Source: Aurantimonas aggregata
GTDB taxonomy: Bacteria; Pseudomonadota; Alphaproteobacteria; Rhizobiales; Rhizobiaceae
NCBI RefSeq assembly: GCF_010500835.1
Contig: NZ_JAAAMJ010000001.1
Span: 806,001-870,000, forward strand
DNA length: 64,000 bases
Direction of reading: 5' to 3'
Within the stretch, counting starts at the first letter, position 1. Each line of letters starts with the position of its first letter. The notes below the pieces were generated by a model. It did not search any database. It was given only the letters and a program-made list of their open reading frames with translations, and was not told where the DNA came from. The position numbers were made by a program, and so were the translations under genes. Below are positions 9,701 to 18,260 of this stretch, piece after piece.

Positions 9701-10702
9701 ATGGACAAGCGACTTGACCCCGAGGCCTTGGCAGACGGCGTGCGGCAGGGCAACCGCACGGCGCTGAGCCGCGCGATCACGCTAGTGGAATCGACCCGCG
9801 CCGATCACCGCACGGCTGCCGCCGCCGTGCTGGACCGGCTTGCCGGGGCGTGCGGTCCATCGATCCGCATCGGGTTGAGCGGCATTCCAGGCGTCGGGAA
9901 GTCCACGCTCGTCGACGCGTTCGGCACGATGCTCACCGAAGCCGGCCACAAGGTCGCGGTCCTCGCCGTGGACCCATCGTCGGCGCGTACCGGCGGCTCG
10001 ATCCTCGGCGACAAGACCCGCATGCCGCGGCTCAGCGTCGACCCGGCGGCCTATATCCGTCCCTCCCCCTCCTCCGGCACGCTCGGCGGCGTCGCGGCGC
10101 GAACCCGCGAGACGATGCTGCTCTGCGAGGCGGCGGGGTTCGACGTGGTGATCGTCGAGACGATGGGCGTCGGCCAGTCGGAGATCGTCGTCGCGGAGAT
10201 GGTGGATCTGGTCCTGTTGCTGATGATCGCCGGGGGCGGCGACGAATTGCAGGGGATCAAGAAGGGCATTCTTGAGATCGCCGACATCATCGCGATGAAC
10301 AAGGCGGATGGCGACAACGCAATGCGAGCCAAGGCGGCGGCGGCCGAAATCCGCGCAGCGCTGAATATCCTGACGCCGCGCTCTGCCGCCTGGCAGGTGC
10401 CGGTCCTCACCGTCTCAGGCCTTGGTGGAGAGGGTCTCGCCACGCTCTGGGACGATATCCAGCGATTCCGCGCGATTCACGAGGCCGACGGAAGCTTCGC
10501 CGCGCGCCGGGCCGAGCAGCGCGTGCACTGGCTGAAGGCGGCAATCGACGACGGTATCAGGCGCCGCATCCTCGCCGATGAGAATATCCGGGCCGAACTC
10601 GAAGCCGGCGAGGCGGCGGTGCGAGCCGGCGAACGGGCGCCCACTGCCGTCGCTGAGGCCATCCTCGACCGCCTCGGCTTCGGCGCGACACCGCTCGACT
10701 GA
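9701..10702 (+). CDS. meaB: MeaB, methylmalonyl-CoA mutase G-protein chaperone
   Basis: G3E GTPase that loads and protects adenosylcobalamin in methylmalonyl-CoA mutase. It is 333 aa. Walker A is GIPGVGKST; the switch regions show DPSSARTGGSILGDKTRM and VETMGVGQSE, and the base-recognition motif is NKAD. A C-terminal helical dimerisation arm follows. The start is ATG 9701; upstream in-frame ATGs back to 9236 lie in the pqqA-pqqB region and are not credible. It diverges from pqqA, so the pqq operon sits between the mutase gene and its chaperone. The function pairs it with the mutase at the left window edge. Confidence 0.95.
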   Translation: MDKRLDPEALADGVRQGNRTALSRAITLVESTRADHRTAAAAVLDRLAGACGPSIRIGLSGIPGVGKSTLVDAFGTMLTEAGHKVAVLAVDPSSARTGGSILGDKTRMPRLSVDPAAYIRPSPSSGTLGGVAARTRETMLLCEAAGFDVVIVETMGVGQSEIVVAEMVDLVLLLMIAGGGDELQGIKKGILEIADIIAMNKADGDNAMRAKAAAAEIRAALNILTPRSAAWQVPVLTVSGLGGEGLATLWDDIQRFRAIHEADGSFAARRAEQRVHWLKAAIDDGIRRRILADENIRAELEAGEAAVRAGERAPTAVAEAILDRLGFGATPLD

Positions 10703-10810
10703 GACGAGCAACCCGGCGCGGCCGCCGGTTGTGGCGCGTTGCCCAGCGGGGTATTGCGAAAGACGCACGAGACCGGCATCGCAAGTCGGCCGCCAAAGCA
10801 AGGAACGACG

Positions 10811-11626
10811 ATGTCCCTCACCCGATCCGACCGCACGCATCGCCTTGCCGTGCTGATCGACGCCGACAACGCCTCGGCGCGCATCGCCGACGGGCTGTTC
10901 GAGGAAATCGCCAAGATCGGCGAGGCCAGCGTCCGGCGCATCTACGGCGATTTCTCCAGCCCCCGTTCGAAAAGCTGGGCCGACATCCTGTCGCGCCACG
11001 CGATCATCCCGCAGCAGCAATTCGCCTACACGACCGGCAAGAACGCCTCCGACATCACCCTGGTCATCGACGCCATGGATCTGATGCATAGTGGCCGTTT
11101 CGACGGATTCTGCCTGGTCTCTTCCGACAGCGACTTCACCCGCCTGGCCGCCCGCATCCGCGAGCAGGGCGTCGACGTCTACGGCTTCGGCGAGCAGAAG
11201 ACGCCGGAGAGCTTCCGGCAGGCCTGCCGGCGCTTCATCTATACCGAGAACCTGCTGCCGCAGCGGATCGCAGCAGAGAAGGACGACGGCAAGCCCGCGC
11301 CGGCCCCGCTGGCCAAGCCGCAGCAGGCAGCCGATCTCCTGAAGCGGGTGATCGACCAGATGGACACCGAGGACAACTGGGTGAATCTCGGCAGCTTCGG
11401 CAAGCAGCTGCTCAACATCGCGTCGGACTTCGATCCGCGCACCTACGGCTTCAAGAAGCTGAGCGACCTGGTCCGCTCGACCGGGCTGTTCGACGTGGAA
11501 GATCCAGAGGGCGGCAGCGTCCGCATCCGGCTGAAGCCGGCGGCACCGGCTCGCGGGCGGCGCACGGCGAGCGCCGGTACGGCGACGAGCCGCAAGAGCG
11601 AGACGCCGAAAAGCGACTGGAGCTGA
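10811..11626 (+). CDS. NYN-domain nuclease-like protein with OST-HTH domain
   Basis: LabA/DUF88-type protein (271 aa). The N-terminal NYN (PIN-like) domain, about residues 10-150, has the metal-binding acidic residues in LIDADN and SSDSDFTRLA, and the TTGKNASDITLVIDAMDL segment typical of the family. The C-terminal 170-250 region is an OST-HTH/LOTUS domain, thought to bind RNA or G-quadruplex DNA. An RNA-directed nuclease is likely, but its substrate is unknown. AAGGAA precedes ATG 10811 at good spacing; the in-frame start at 10739 is less likely. Confidence 0.85.
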   Translation: MSLTRSDRTHRLAVLIDADNASARIADGLFEEIAKIGEASVRRIYGDFSSPRSKSWADILSRHAIIPQQQFAYTTGKNASDITLVIDAMDLMHSGRFDGFCLVSSDSDFTRLAARIREQGVDVYGFGEQKTPESFRQACRRFIYTENLLPQRIAAEKDDGKPAPAPLAKPQQAADLLKRVIDQMDTEDNWVNLGSFGKQLLNIASDFDPRTYGFKKLSDLVRSTGLFDVEDPEGGSVRIRLKPAAPARGRRTASAGTATSRKSETPKSDWS

Positions 11627-11682
11627 GCCGCGGCTGGCGAGGCGCGCATGATTGGCGCGCCGCCTGGCAGGATGAGTACCTT

Positions 11683-11875
11683 GGGAGCGGCTAGGGAGAG
11701 CCTGTTCCACGACTCCGGCGGCTCATAAGCCGCTCCCGAGGCATGTCAGTAAGAAGCCGCTGGACAGGATCCCGAACAACAGATCCTGTTGTCTAGGCGG
11801 CGGCGTGCTGAGGTGGTTCCATAGTTACCTCCCGCTGCGTCATGGACGCAGAGATCAGCCTACGCCTGTTCTACA
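11683..11875. other. Structured intergenic segment, unidentified RNA candidate
   Basis: Between two convergent genes (gap 11627-11924) lie several exact inverted repeats. GGGAGCGGCT/AGCCGCTCCC (11683-11692, 11728-11737) competes with the inner hairpin GCGGCT-cata-AGCCGC (11718-11733). ACAGGATC/GATCCTGT (11764-11771, 11782-11789) competes with ACAACAG/CTGTTGT (11776-11792). CTGCGTC/GACGCAG (11835-11851) is a simple hairpin. On the minus strand GGGAGG then five bases precede a 9-codon ORF at 11822-11793 (Met-Glu-Pro-Pro-Gln-His-Ala3). I do not recognise a family. No conventional gene is visible in the gap. Confidence 0.45.
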
Positions 11876-11924
11876 GCCCGTCAAGCACGTAATCGCGGCC
11901 CAGCGGCAAACGTGAACACCGTCG

Positions 11925-12929
11925 TCAGGCGGGCGTCGTCACCCGAATCTCGCCGACCTCGGTCTTTTCCCAGTTGCGCAGCGTCCGCCGCGCGAGGCCG
12001 TCGAATATCTTCGCAAGCGCCGCATCCTCGTCCCGTAGCGCGGTGGCGATCACCGCGGCGGCAAGCGCTTCGCTGGCGCGGGTGGCGCCGTCGTCGATCT
12101 TGAGCGCAAAGCCGAGTCCGAGATCGGGCAGGGCGCCGCAAAACACCCCCTCGGCGCCGGTCTTGGCGAAGACGCGTCCCGGTGCTGCACGCATCAGCGT
12201 CTCGCAGTACCGTCCCGTTCCGGACATTTCCCAAGGATGTGCCATGCAGGCGTCGATCAGGCTGCGGCCGGCTGCCGCCCGCTGCGCCGAGATGCCGTGG
12301 CCGCTGACGAGCTTGGCGAAGCCGTGGGCGAAGCCCCTGAGCGGCGCCGCGAAGGTCGGGATCGAGCAGCCATCGATGCCGCAGGCGTCGATGGTCAGGG
12401 CCTGGCCGACGAGATCCTCGATCGCCGCCCTGGCCCGCAGCTGCACCGGATGGTCGCGGCCGACATAGCCCGTCAGATCCTCACCGCGATGCACCGCCGT
12501 GCAGAGGAAGCCGGCATGCTTGCCGGAGCAGTTGTTGTGGAGCGGCGTCGGCGTCTCGCCGCGGCGGGCGAGGTCGCGGGCGACCGGGGCGTCGAATGGC
12601 CAGTGGCAGCCGCATTCCAGCGCCGAAGCGTCGAGGCCGGCCTTGGCCAGTATCGCCGCCGCCTGGCGGACGTGGCCCTCCTCACCGGAATGCGAGGCGC
12701 AGGCGAGCGCTAGTTCCGCCGGCGTCAGCTGAAACGCCGCGGCAGCGCCGGTCTCGATCAGCGGGATGGCCTGGAACACCTTGATCGCCGAGCGCGGAAA
12801 CACCGGCCGCTCGACGTCGCCAGCGGAAGCCACCAGCGCGCCTGCGCCATCGACCAGCGCGAAAGCGCCGCGATGGGCGCTCTCGACCATCGTGCCGCGG
12901 GTCACTTCCACGAGAACCGGGTTTGCCAT
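11925..12929 (-). CDS. L-asparaginase, R. etli (ReAV/AnsA) type
   Basis: Hydrolyses L-asparagine to aspartate and ammonia; belongs to the class represented by Rhizobium etli asparaginase II rather than the E. coli fold (334 aa). The paired Ser-Lys motif appears as RSAIKVFQ near residue 47-51. The zinc-site Cys-Lys is in NNCSGKHAG, with a second family Cys in ACGIDGCS. AAGG lies upstream of ATG 12929. It is divergent from the DUF3750 gene with only 21 bp between their start codons, so their promoters must overlap or one message is nearly leaderless. Cytoplasmic, with no signal peptide. Confidence 0.92.
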   Translation of the reverse strand: MANPVLVEVTRGTMVESAHRGAFALVDGAGALVASAGDVERPVFPRSAIKVFQAIPLIETGAAAAFQLTPAELALACASHSGEEGHVRQAAAILAKAGLDASALECGCHWPFDAPVARDLARRGETPTPLHNNCSGKHAGFLCTAVHRGEDLTGYVGRDHPVQLRARAAIEDLVGQALTIDACGIDGCSIPTFAAPLRGFAHGFAKLVSGHGISAQRAAAGRSLIDACMAHPWEMSGTGRYCETLMRAAPGRVFAKTGAEGVFCGALPDLGLGFALKIDDGATRASEALAAAVIATALRDEDAALAKIFDGLARRTLRNWEKTEVGEIRVTTPA

Positions 12930-12950
12930 GTACTACCTTGACATTACACT

Positions 12951-13757
12951 TTGAAATTCGCGCTTCGCCCTACCAGCCCCCGCCCGCTTACGCCACATCG
13001 CATCGAGACCGCCCCCTTGCTGAAAATGCTGTTCCTCGTCATCGCGGGCGTCTATCTGCTGCCGGCCGCCCTTGCCGCGCTTCTCTGGTGGTCGGGCGAT
13101 CACCCGTCGTCCTGGCGCCAGGCCGACTGGAGTTCCGCGCGCATCCTGCCGGCGCCGCAGGAGCAGCCGGACGCGGCGCTGTATATCTTCGCCGCCCGCA
13201 CCGGCGGCATGAAGGGCGCGGTCTCCGAGCATTCCTGGATCGTGGTCAAGGACAGGGACGCCGGCGCCTACGAGCGCTGGGACAAGGTCGGCTGGGGCAT
13301 GCCGATCCGCCAAAACCATCGCGCCGCCGACGGGCTCTGGTACTCGAACGTGCCGAAAATCATCGTCGGGGTCACCGGCGCCGATGCCGAGCGGCTGATT
13401 CCGCAGGTCCGGGCGGCGATCGCCGACTATCCCTTCGCCGAGGCCGGCGGCTACACGATGTTTCCCGGCCCGAACTCCAACAGCTTCGTCGCGCATGTGA
13501 TGCGGGCGGTACCCGGCATCGACGCGAGCCTGCCGGTTGCCGCCGTCGGGCGGGACTATCCTTCGGATGGGCGGCTGGTTGCCTTCGATCCGGATCGGCG
13601 GGAGGTTCGGCTGTCACTCTGGGGTTACGCCGGCCTCGTCGTCGGCTGGCAGTCCGGGCTTGAAATCAATCTGCTCGGCCTCGTCGCCGGCCTTGACCCG
13701 CGGCATCTGGCGGTCAAGGTGCCGGCCTTCGGCACCTATTCGCTTCTCGGTGCCTGA
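12951..13757 (+). CDS. DUF3750 family membrane-anchored protein
   Basis: Member of a conserved family of unknown function, 268 aa. A single N-terminal membrane helix (about residues 25-48, LFLVIAGVYLLPAALAALLW) anchors a soluble domain containing EHSWIVV, a WGMPIRQNHRA stretch and GPNSNSFVAHVMRA. The C-terminal part is hydrophobic again (GYAGLVVGWQSGLEINLLG). The open frame begins with TTG at 12951; ATG 13026, just before the helix, is an alternative. Neither has a clear ribosome site. No function can be assigned. Confidence 0.75.
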   Translation: MKFALRPTSPRPLTPHRIETAPLLKMLFLVIAGVYLLPAALAALLWWSGDHPSSWRQADWSSARILPAPQEQPDAALYIFAARTGGMKGAVSEHSWIVVKDRDAGAYERWDKVGWGMPIRQNHRAADGLWYSNVPKIIVGVTGADAERLIPQVRAAIADYPFAEAGGYTMFPGPNSNSFVAHVMRAVPGIDASLPVAAVGRDYPSDGRLVAFDPDRREVRLSLWGYAGLVVGWQSGLEINLLGLVAGLDPRHLAVKVPAFGTYSLLGA

Positions 13758-13762
13758 CGCCG

Positions 13763-14329
13763 TCAGCGATGCTCGCGGGCGAAGGCGGCGATCTCCGCCT
13801 CGGCCTCCGGCCCCCAGAGGTCGAGGGCTTTGAGGATTTCCATCGCGAAGCTCACCGGCGAGTTGCCGGGCGCCGTCACCACCCGTCCGTCCGACACCGC
13901 CTGCGGCTGGTCGCGATAATAGGCTTCGCCGCGATAGGCCGCCTGCTCACGATGGGATGCCAGCGAATTGCCGGTATGGGCGACCCGGTCGAGCAGGCCG
14001 GTCGCCGCCAATGCACTTGCTGCAGCGCAGATGCCCCCCACGACCCTGCCCTCCAAATGGAAGCTTCGGGCGAGTGGGCCGAAATCAGGCGCCGTGCCGC
14101 TTTCCCATGACAGCCCGCCGGGAATGACGAGCGCATCGAAGCTGGCCGGGTCGAGGCCTTCATAACCGAGATCGGGCGTGACGCGCAGCCCGCCCATCGA
14201 CGCCGCCACGCCGCCGTCCGGCGACGCGGTCACGACGTCGACACCGAGATAGGCCCGCGCCACGGCCATCAGCAGCGCGCATTCCCAATCGGCGAAATCG
14301 GGCGTCAAGGCGATGGCGATGCGCGTCAT
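13763..14329 (-). CDS. DJ-1/PfpI family protein
   Basis: Class I glutamine-amidotransferase-like fold protein of the DJ-1/YajL/PfpI group, 188 aa. The nucleophile elbow Cys is in VVGGICAAASALA, with an early acidic residue (DWE) positioned as in YajL-like proteins. Such proteins are reported as redox chaperones, proteases or deglycases; the specific activity is not determinable. GGAGGAG six bases before ATG 14329 fixes the start. It ends 5 bp from the convergent DUF3750 gene. Confidence 0.85.
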   Translation of the reverse strand: MTRIAIALTPDFADWECALLMAVARAYLGVDVVTASPDGGVAASMGGLRVTPDLGYEGLDPASFDALVIPGGLSWESGTAPDFGPLARSFHLEGRVVGGICAAASALAATGLLDRVAHTGNSLASHREQAAYRGEAYYRDQPQAVSDGRVVTAPGNSPVSFAMEILKALDLWGPEAEAEIAAFAREHR

Positions 14330-14404
14330 GACGGGCTCCTCCGGGGTGTGACGCGCCATTATGCCGCGCGCCGGCGTCGCCCGGAAGGTCCGGCCTGGCC
14401 TATG

Positions 14405-15463
14405 TCAGGATTTCGCCAGCGACAGGTTCTCGAGCAGTTCCTCGGCTATCCGGGTTGCTGCACCCGCGGCCATGGCCATCTGCGGCAGCAGCATCCACTC
14501 CAGCGTCCAGGCGGCGCCCGAGCGCTCGTTCTCGTGCACCAGCGAATGATGCAGGCCGGAAACCAGCGTGGCGTTGAAACGCGCCAGCGTCACCAGCATC
14601 TCGGCGCCGACCGGGTTCTGCTTGTGCGCCATCGCGGACGAGGATCCGCCGCCCTCGAGCCGCAATTCGCCGACCTCCGACTGCAGCGCCAGCGCGGCGT
14701 CCTGGCCGAACTTGCCGAGCGCACCGGTGACCAGCGACAGCCAATGGCCGATCTCGACGATCCCGTCGCGCTCGGAATGCAGCGAGCCCGGTGCCGGAAA
14801 CAGGCCGAGGGACGCCGCGACGCGGTCTGCCACCGCGTCTGCCTGGTGGCCGAGCTCGGACCGGTCGCCCACGGCACCGCCAAAGCGGAGCACGAAAGCT
14901 CTGAGCGTCAGCTCTTCGCGGCGCAGCCGACAGCGCACCAGAGGGTCCGCCCAGGAAGACAGCTTGCGCCGGAACCGCGTCGGTCGCGCCGCCTGCATGC
15001 GGGTATGCGCCATCACCTCGGCATCGCCCGCCTCGATGCCCCACTGGGCGAGACGATCGCCCAGCCGCGCCAGCCGGCGGTCGATGACCAATGACACGCC
15101 CATCAGCCGCATCGCCATCGCGGCGTCGATCGCGTCCTGGCTGGTGGCGCCGTGATGCAGCGCGGCTGCCGCCTCAGGCCCGAGCCCCTGGCGAAGCTGG
15201 CGTAGCAGCGCCGGCACCACAACGCCGTCGCGGGCGGTGCCGCTCTTGAGGTCGGCCAGATCCGGCGTGAAATCGCGGGCTCTCTCGCGAATCGCCGCGG
15301 CGGCCGCTTGAGTGATGATCCCCTCTTCGGCCTCGGCCTCCGCCAGTGCCGTCTCGAAGGCGAGCAGTGCCTCCAGCTCGGCAGCGGCTGTGAAATAGGA
15401 CGAGACCTCCTCGTCGCCGAGCAGGCCGGCAAGAATCGGATGATCGAACACCGAGGCGGTCAT
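14405..15463 (-). CDS. pcaB: 3-carboxy-cis,cis-muconate cycloisomerase
   Basis: Enzyme of the protocatechuate branch of the beta-ketoadipate pathway, converting 3-carboxymuconate to 4-carboxymuconolactone; fumarase/aspartase superfamily. It is 352 aa, a short form compared with many bacterial PcaB of about 450 aa. The superfamily signature reads SSSAMAHKQNPV, with the conserved upstream HHGATSQD motif. It overlaps pcaD by four bases (ATGA) and is its downstream partner. The ring-cleavage genes pcaHG and pcaC and the regulator pcaQ are absent from the window. Confidence 0.92.
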   Translation of the reverse strand: MTASVFDHPILAGLLGDEEVSSYFTAAAELEALLAFETALAEAEAEEGIITQAAAAAIRERARDFTPDLADLKSGTARDGVVVPALLRQLRQGLGPEAAAALHHGATSQDAIDAAMAMRLMGVSLVIDRRLARLGDRLAQWGIEAGDAEVMAHTRMQAARPTRFRRKLSSWADPLVRCRLRREELTLRAFVLRFGGAVGDRSELGHQADAVADRVAASLGLFPAPGSLHSERDGIVEIGHWLSLVTGALGKFGQDAALALQSEVGELRLEGGGSSSAMAHKQNPVGAEMLVTLARFNATLVSGLHHSLVHENERSGAAWTLEWMLLPQMAMAAGAATRIAEELLENLSLAKS

Positions 15464-16266
15464 GGCCGGGCCGCCGTGCCGAAGATCTGCGCCGCGAACC
15501 GTTCGATGAGCTTCGCGGTCACCGCCGGCTGCTCGATGCAGGGCAGATGACCGGCATTCTCGACGACGACGAATTCGGCGCCGCGGATCAGCGCGGCGGT
15601 GGAGCGCACCAAGTCCGGCGGCGTCGACCCGTCCTGGTCGCCCACGATGCAGAGCACCGGCAGGTCGAGCCCGGCAACATCCGCCGTGTAGTCGGTGTCG
15701 CGCAGCGCCGCGGAACTGCCGAGATAACCCTCGCGCGGGGTCCGCAGCAGCATGTTGGCATAGCCGACGAAGTCGGGATTCTCCGGCCGGCGATAGGCCG
15801 GCGTGAACCAGCGCGCCAGGATCCCCTCGGCGATCGCCGCAATCCCTTCGGCTTCGACGGCGGCAATCCGCTGGTTCCAGAGTTCGTCCGTGCCGATGCG
15901 ATGGGCGGTGTCCATCAGGACGAGGCCACGGGCGAGCTTCGGATGGCGAGCGGCGAGACCCTGCGCGATCATCCCGCCGATCGACAGGCCGACGACCAGC
16001 GGATCGTGGATGTCCAGATGGTCGAGCAAGGCGTTCAGGTCCGCGACATGGTCGTCCATGGCATAAGGCGGCGGCGTCGCTTCCGAGAGCCCGTGGCCGC
16101 GCTTGTCGTAGCGCAGCACGGTGAACTGATCGCCGAGTTCGGCGAGCAGCGGGTCCCAGATGCGGAAATCGGTCCCGAGCGAATTGGCGAAGACGAGGGT
16201 CGGACCGGGCCCGCGGCGCTCCAGGCTGTAGTGCAGGACGATGCCGTTCACGCGCTGAAATGCCAT
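15460..16266 (-). CDS. pcaD: 3-oxoadipate enol-lactonase
   Basis: Alpha/beta hydrolase that opens 3-oxoadipate enol-lactone (268 aa). The catalytic nucleophile is the Ser of VGLSIGGMIAQ; the acid is probably in VGDQDGSTPP and the His is in ENAGHLPCIE. It is first of a two-gene unit with pcaB, the stop overlapping the pcaB start. The order D-B without C, H or G is a reduced version of the usual pcaDCHGB operon of rhizobia. Confidence 0.9.
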   Translation of the reverse strand: MAFQRVNGIVLHYSLERRGPGPTLVFANSLGTDFRIWDPLLAELGDQFTVLRYDKRGHGLSEATPPPYAMDDHVADLNALLDHLDIHDPLVVGLSIGGMIAQGLAARHPKLARGLVLMDTAHRIGTDELWNQRIAAVEAEGIAAIAEGILARWFTPAYRRPENPDFVGYANMLLRTPREGYLGSSAALRDTDYTADVAGLDLPVLCIVGDQDGSTPPDLVRSTAALIRGAEFVVVENAGHLPCIEQPAVTAKLIERFAAQIFGTAARP

Positions 16267-16319
16267 GGTTTCCTATGCTCCCCTATGCGCCGGGATCATA
16301 GGCGTGACGGGCACGGAAG

Positions 16320-16357
16320 AAAGGGCGGCGCCGCAAACCCGCCGCACGGCCCTTTTC
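16320..16357 (+). terminator. Terminator-like hairpin in sugar-kinase leader
   Basis: AAAGGGC (16320-16326) pairs with GCCCTTT (16349-16355), followed by TTTTC. The interior is also GC-rich and can extend the fold. No plus-strand gene ends before it, so it may be a leader attenuator or the end of a small transcript in front of the PfkB kinase gene. Confidence 0.4.
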
Positions 16358-16414
16358 GGTCAACCGCAATCCTGCTAGCGGCAGGTTGTGTCAGAGACGG
16401 ATGGGAGGTCTGCC

Positions 16415-17362
16415 ATGTTCCTCAGCTGCGGCGATTCCCTGTTCGACCTGTTCGCGCAGGATGGCGAAGACGTCGCCGCGATCAGCCTTGCCGGACGCGT
16501 CGGTGGCTCGCCGCTGAATGTGGCGCTCGGCCTCGCCCGCCTCAGCCATCCGGTCGGCTACTTCACCAAGATCTCGCAGGATCTGTTCGGCACGCGCATC
16601 CGCGCCTTCATGGAACGCGAGCGGATCGACGGGCAGTTCCTCATCCCCACCGACCGCAACACGACGCTGGCGATGGTCTCGCTCGGAGCCGACGGGTCAC
16701 CCGCCTACGCCTTCTACATCGACGGCACGGCCGATCGCTCGATCGAGCCGGGCGAGGTGCCCGCGGAACTGCCCGATACGGTCCGCGCCATCCATCTCGC
16801 CTCCTATTCGACCGTCACCGAGCCGACGGCCTCGGCGCTCGCCCGACTGGCGCGCCAGGAGCACGAGCGGCGCTTCATCTCCTACGATCCCAACGTCCGC
16901 GCCTCGATCGAGCCCGATCTCGACATCTGGCGGGCGAAGGTGGCGGAGCTCGTGCCGCTGGCGGCGCTGGTGAAGGCCAGCGAGGAGGATCTCGGCCTGC
17001 TCTATCCCGGCCGCAGCCTCGATTCCGTACTCGACGAGTGGCTGGCGGCGGGTGCTGGGATGGCGGTGCTGACTCTCGGTGAGCGCGGCGCGGTGGCTCG
17101 CACCAGCGCCGGCGTTTCGGCTTCGGCGGAGGGGCAGCGCATTGCGGTGGTCGATACGGTCGGAGCCGGCGACACGTTCCAGGCGGCCCTCCTCGCGGGA
17201 CTCGCCGAGTCGGGCGCCCTGTCGCGAGAAGCGCTGCACGCCATGGACCGGGATGCCCTCGCGGCGCTGCTTGATCTTGCCGTCAAGGCCGCGGCGGTCA
17301 CCTGCTCGCGGCGCGGGGCAGACCTGCCGCGGCGCGCCGATCTGGGCCTGCCGCCGCTGTAG
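16415..17362 (+). CDS. PfkB-family sugar kinase, fructokinase-like
   Basis: ATP-dependent ribokinase/PfkB-family kinase (315 aa). The N-terminal substrate signature is GRVGGSPLNVALGLARL, and the C-terminal anion-hole motif is DTVGAGDTFQAALLAGL with the catalytic Asp. Overall pattern is nearest to fructokinases, but sugar specificity is not provable. GGGAGG six bases before ATG 16415 sets the start; the GTG at 16388 is less likely. It stands alone, divergent from pcaD. Confidence 0.85.
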   Translation: MFLSCGDSLFDLFAQDGEDVAAISLAGRVGGSPLNVALGLARLSHPVGYFTKISQDLFGTRIRAFMERERIDGQFLIPTDRNTTLAMVSLGADGSPAYAFYIDGTADRSIEPGEVPAELPDTVRAIHLASYSTVTEPTASALARLARQEHERRFISYDPNVRASIEPDLDIWRAKVAELVPLAALVKASEEDLGLLYPGRSLDSVLDEWLAAGAGMAVLTLGERGAVARTSAGVSASAEGQRIAVVDTVGAGDTFQAALLAGLAESGALSREALHAMDRDALAALLDLAVKAAAVTCSRRGADLPRRADLGLPPL

Positions 17363-17393
17363 CGGCGGTGGCCGCCTCATCGCCTTATACCAA

Positions 17394-17428
17394 CGAAAAA
17401 CCCCGCCGGATCGAGTGATCCGACGGGG
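17394..17428 (-). terminator. Intrinsic terminator of outer-membrane protein gene
   Basis: Minus-strand CCCCGTCGGATC, loop ACTC, GATCCGGCGGGG and then TTTTTCG: a 12-bp stem with one mismatch and a T-run, about 45 bp after the stop of the barrel protein gene at 17472. Confidence 0.85.
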
Positions 17429-17471
17429 CTCAACAGTGCCGGGCTAGGGCGCCCGGCGTGGCGTGAACGCC

Positions 17472-18260
17472 TTAGTTGAAGCGATACGAGGCCTTGGCCC
17501 AGACCGTGTGGAAGTCCAGATCGTCGTCGTTCGACTCGCTGGTGAAGTCGACCGTGTTCGTGCCGTTCGAGGCGCTGACCGAATAGTCGTTCGAGCCGAG
17601 GTTGGTGTAGAGATACTCGACGCCGAACGAGATGTTCTGCGTCGCCATCACGTCGACACCGGCGCCGACGGCGTAACCGATGTCGCCATCAGCGTCGTTG
17701 TCGTCCAGCGTGTAGCCGTTGAGATCACCGGTCGGCGCGTTCGGGAAGTTGCTGTTCCGATCGTAGCCGGCATAGGCGAGACCGCCCGAACCGTAGACCA
17801 GGACGCTATCCATGGCATAGCCGACGCGAGCGCGGACCGTGCCGAGATAGTCGACTTCTTCTTCGACGCTGACGTTGTTGCCGGCAATCGAATAGGTGCG
17901 GTTGGTGTCGGCATCGATGTAGTTGATGTCGGCAACGGCACCGATGACGATGTTGTTGGCGAACTGGTGATCGTAGCCGATATGCGCGCCGCCGATGAAG
18001 CCGGCGTTGTCGTCGTCGCCGCTGTCGAACGTGCCGTCACCGAAGGCGCCGTCGGAACCTGGGTCGAGATTGATCGCGTCGCTGCCGCTGAACGCAACAC
18101 CGGCCTGGCCACCGATGTAGAGGCCGGTCCAGGTCGTCGTGGTGGCGACAGGCTCGATCATCATCGGTGCCGGTGCCGGCGGCTCATCATAGATCACGTC
18201 GGCGGCGAGTGCCGGGGTGACGAACGCCGTCGAGGCGAGAAGCAATGCAAAACGTTTCAT
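17472..18260 (-). CDS. Omp25/Omp31-type outer-membrane beta-barrel protein
   Basis: Outer-membrane protein of 262 aa with a clear signal peptide (MKRFALLLASTAFVTPALA then AD). A proline-rich linker (EPPAPAPMM) is followed by an eight-strand-type barrel with alternating aromatic residues (WTGLYIGGQAG), and the chain ends in KASYRFN with the C-terminal Phe/Asn-type barrel end. Acidic loops are abundant. This matches the Rhizobiales Omp25/Omp31 family that contributes to envelope integrity. GGAG lies upstream of ATG 18260, and a strong terminator follows. Usually highly expressed and monocistronic. Confidence 0.88.
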   Translation of the reverse strand: MKRFALLLASTAFVTPALAADVIYDEPPAPAPMMIEPVATTTTWTGLYIGGQAGVAFSGSDAINLDPGSDGAFGDGTFDSGDDDNAGFIGGAHIGYDHQFANNIVIGAVADINYIDADTNRTYSIAGNNVSVEEEVDYLGTVRARVGYAMDSVLVYGSGGLAYAGYDRNSNFPNAPTGDLNGYTLDDNDADGDIGYAVGAGVDVMATQNISFGVEYLYTNLGSNDYSVSASNGTNTVDFTSESNDDDLDFHTVWAKASYRFN

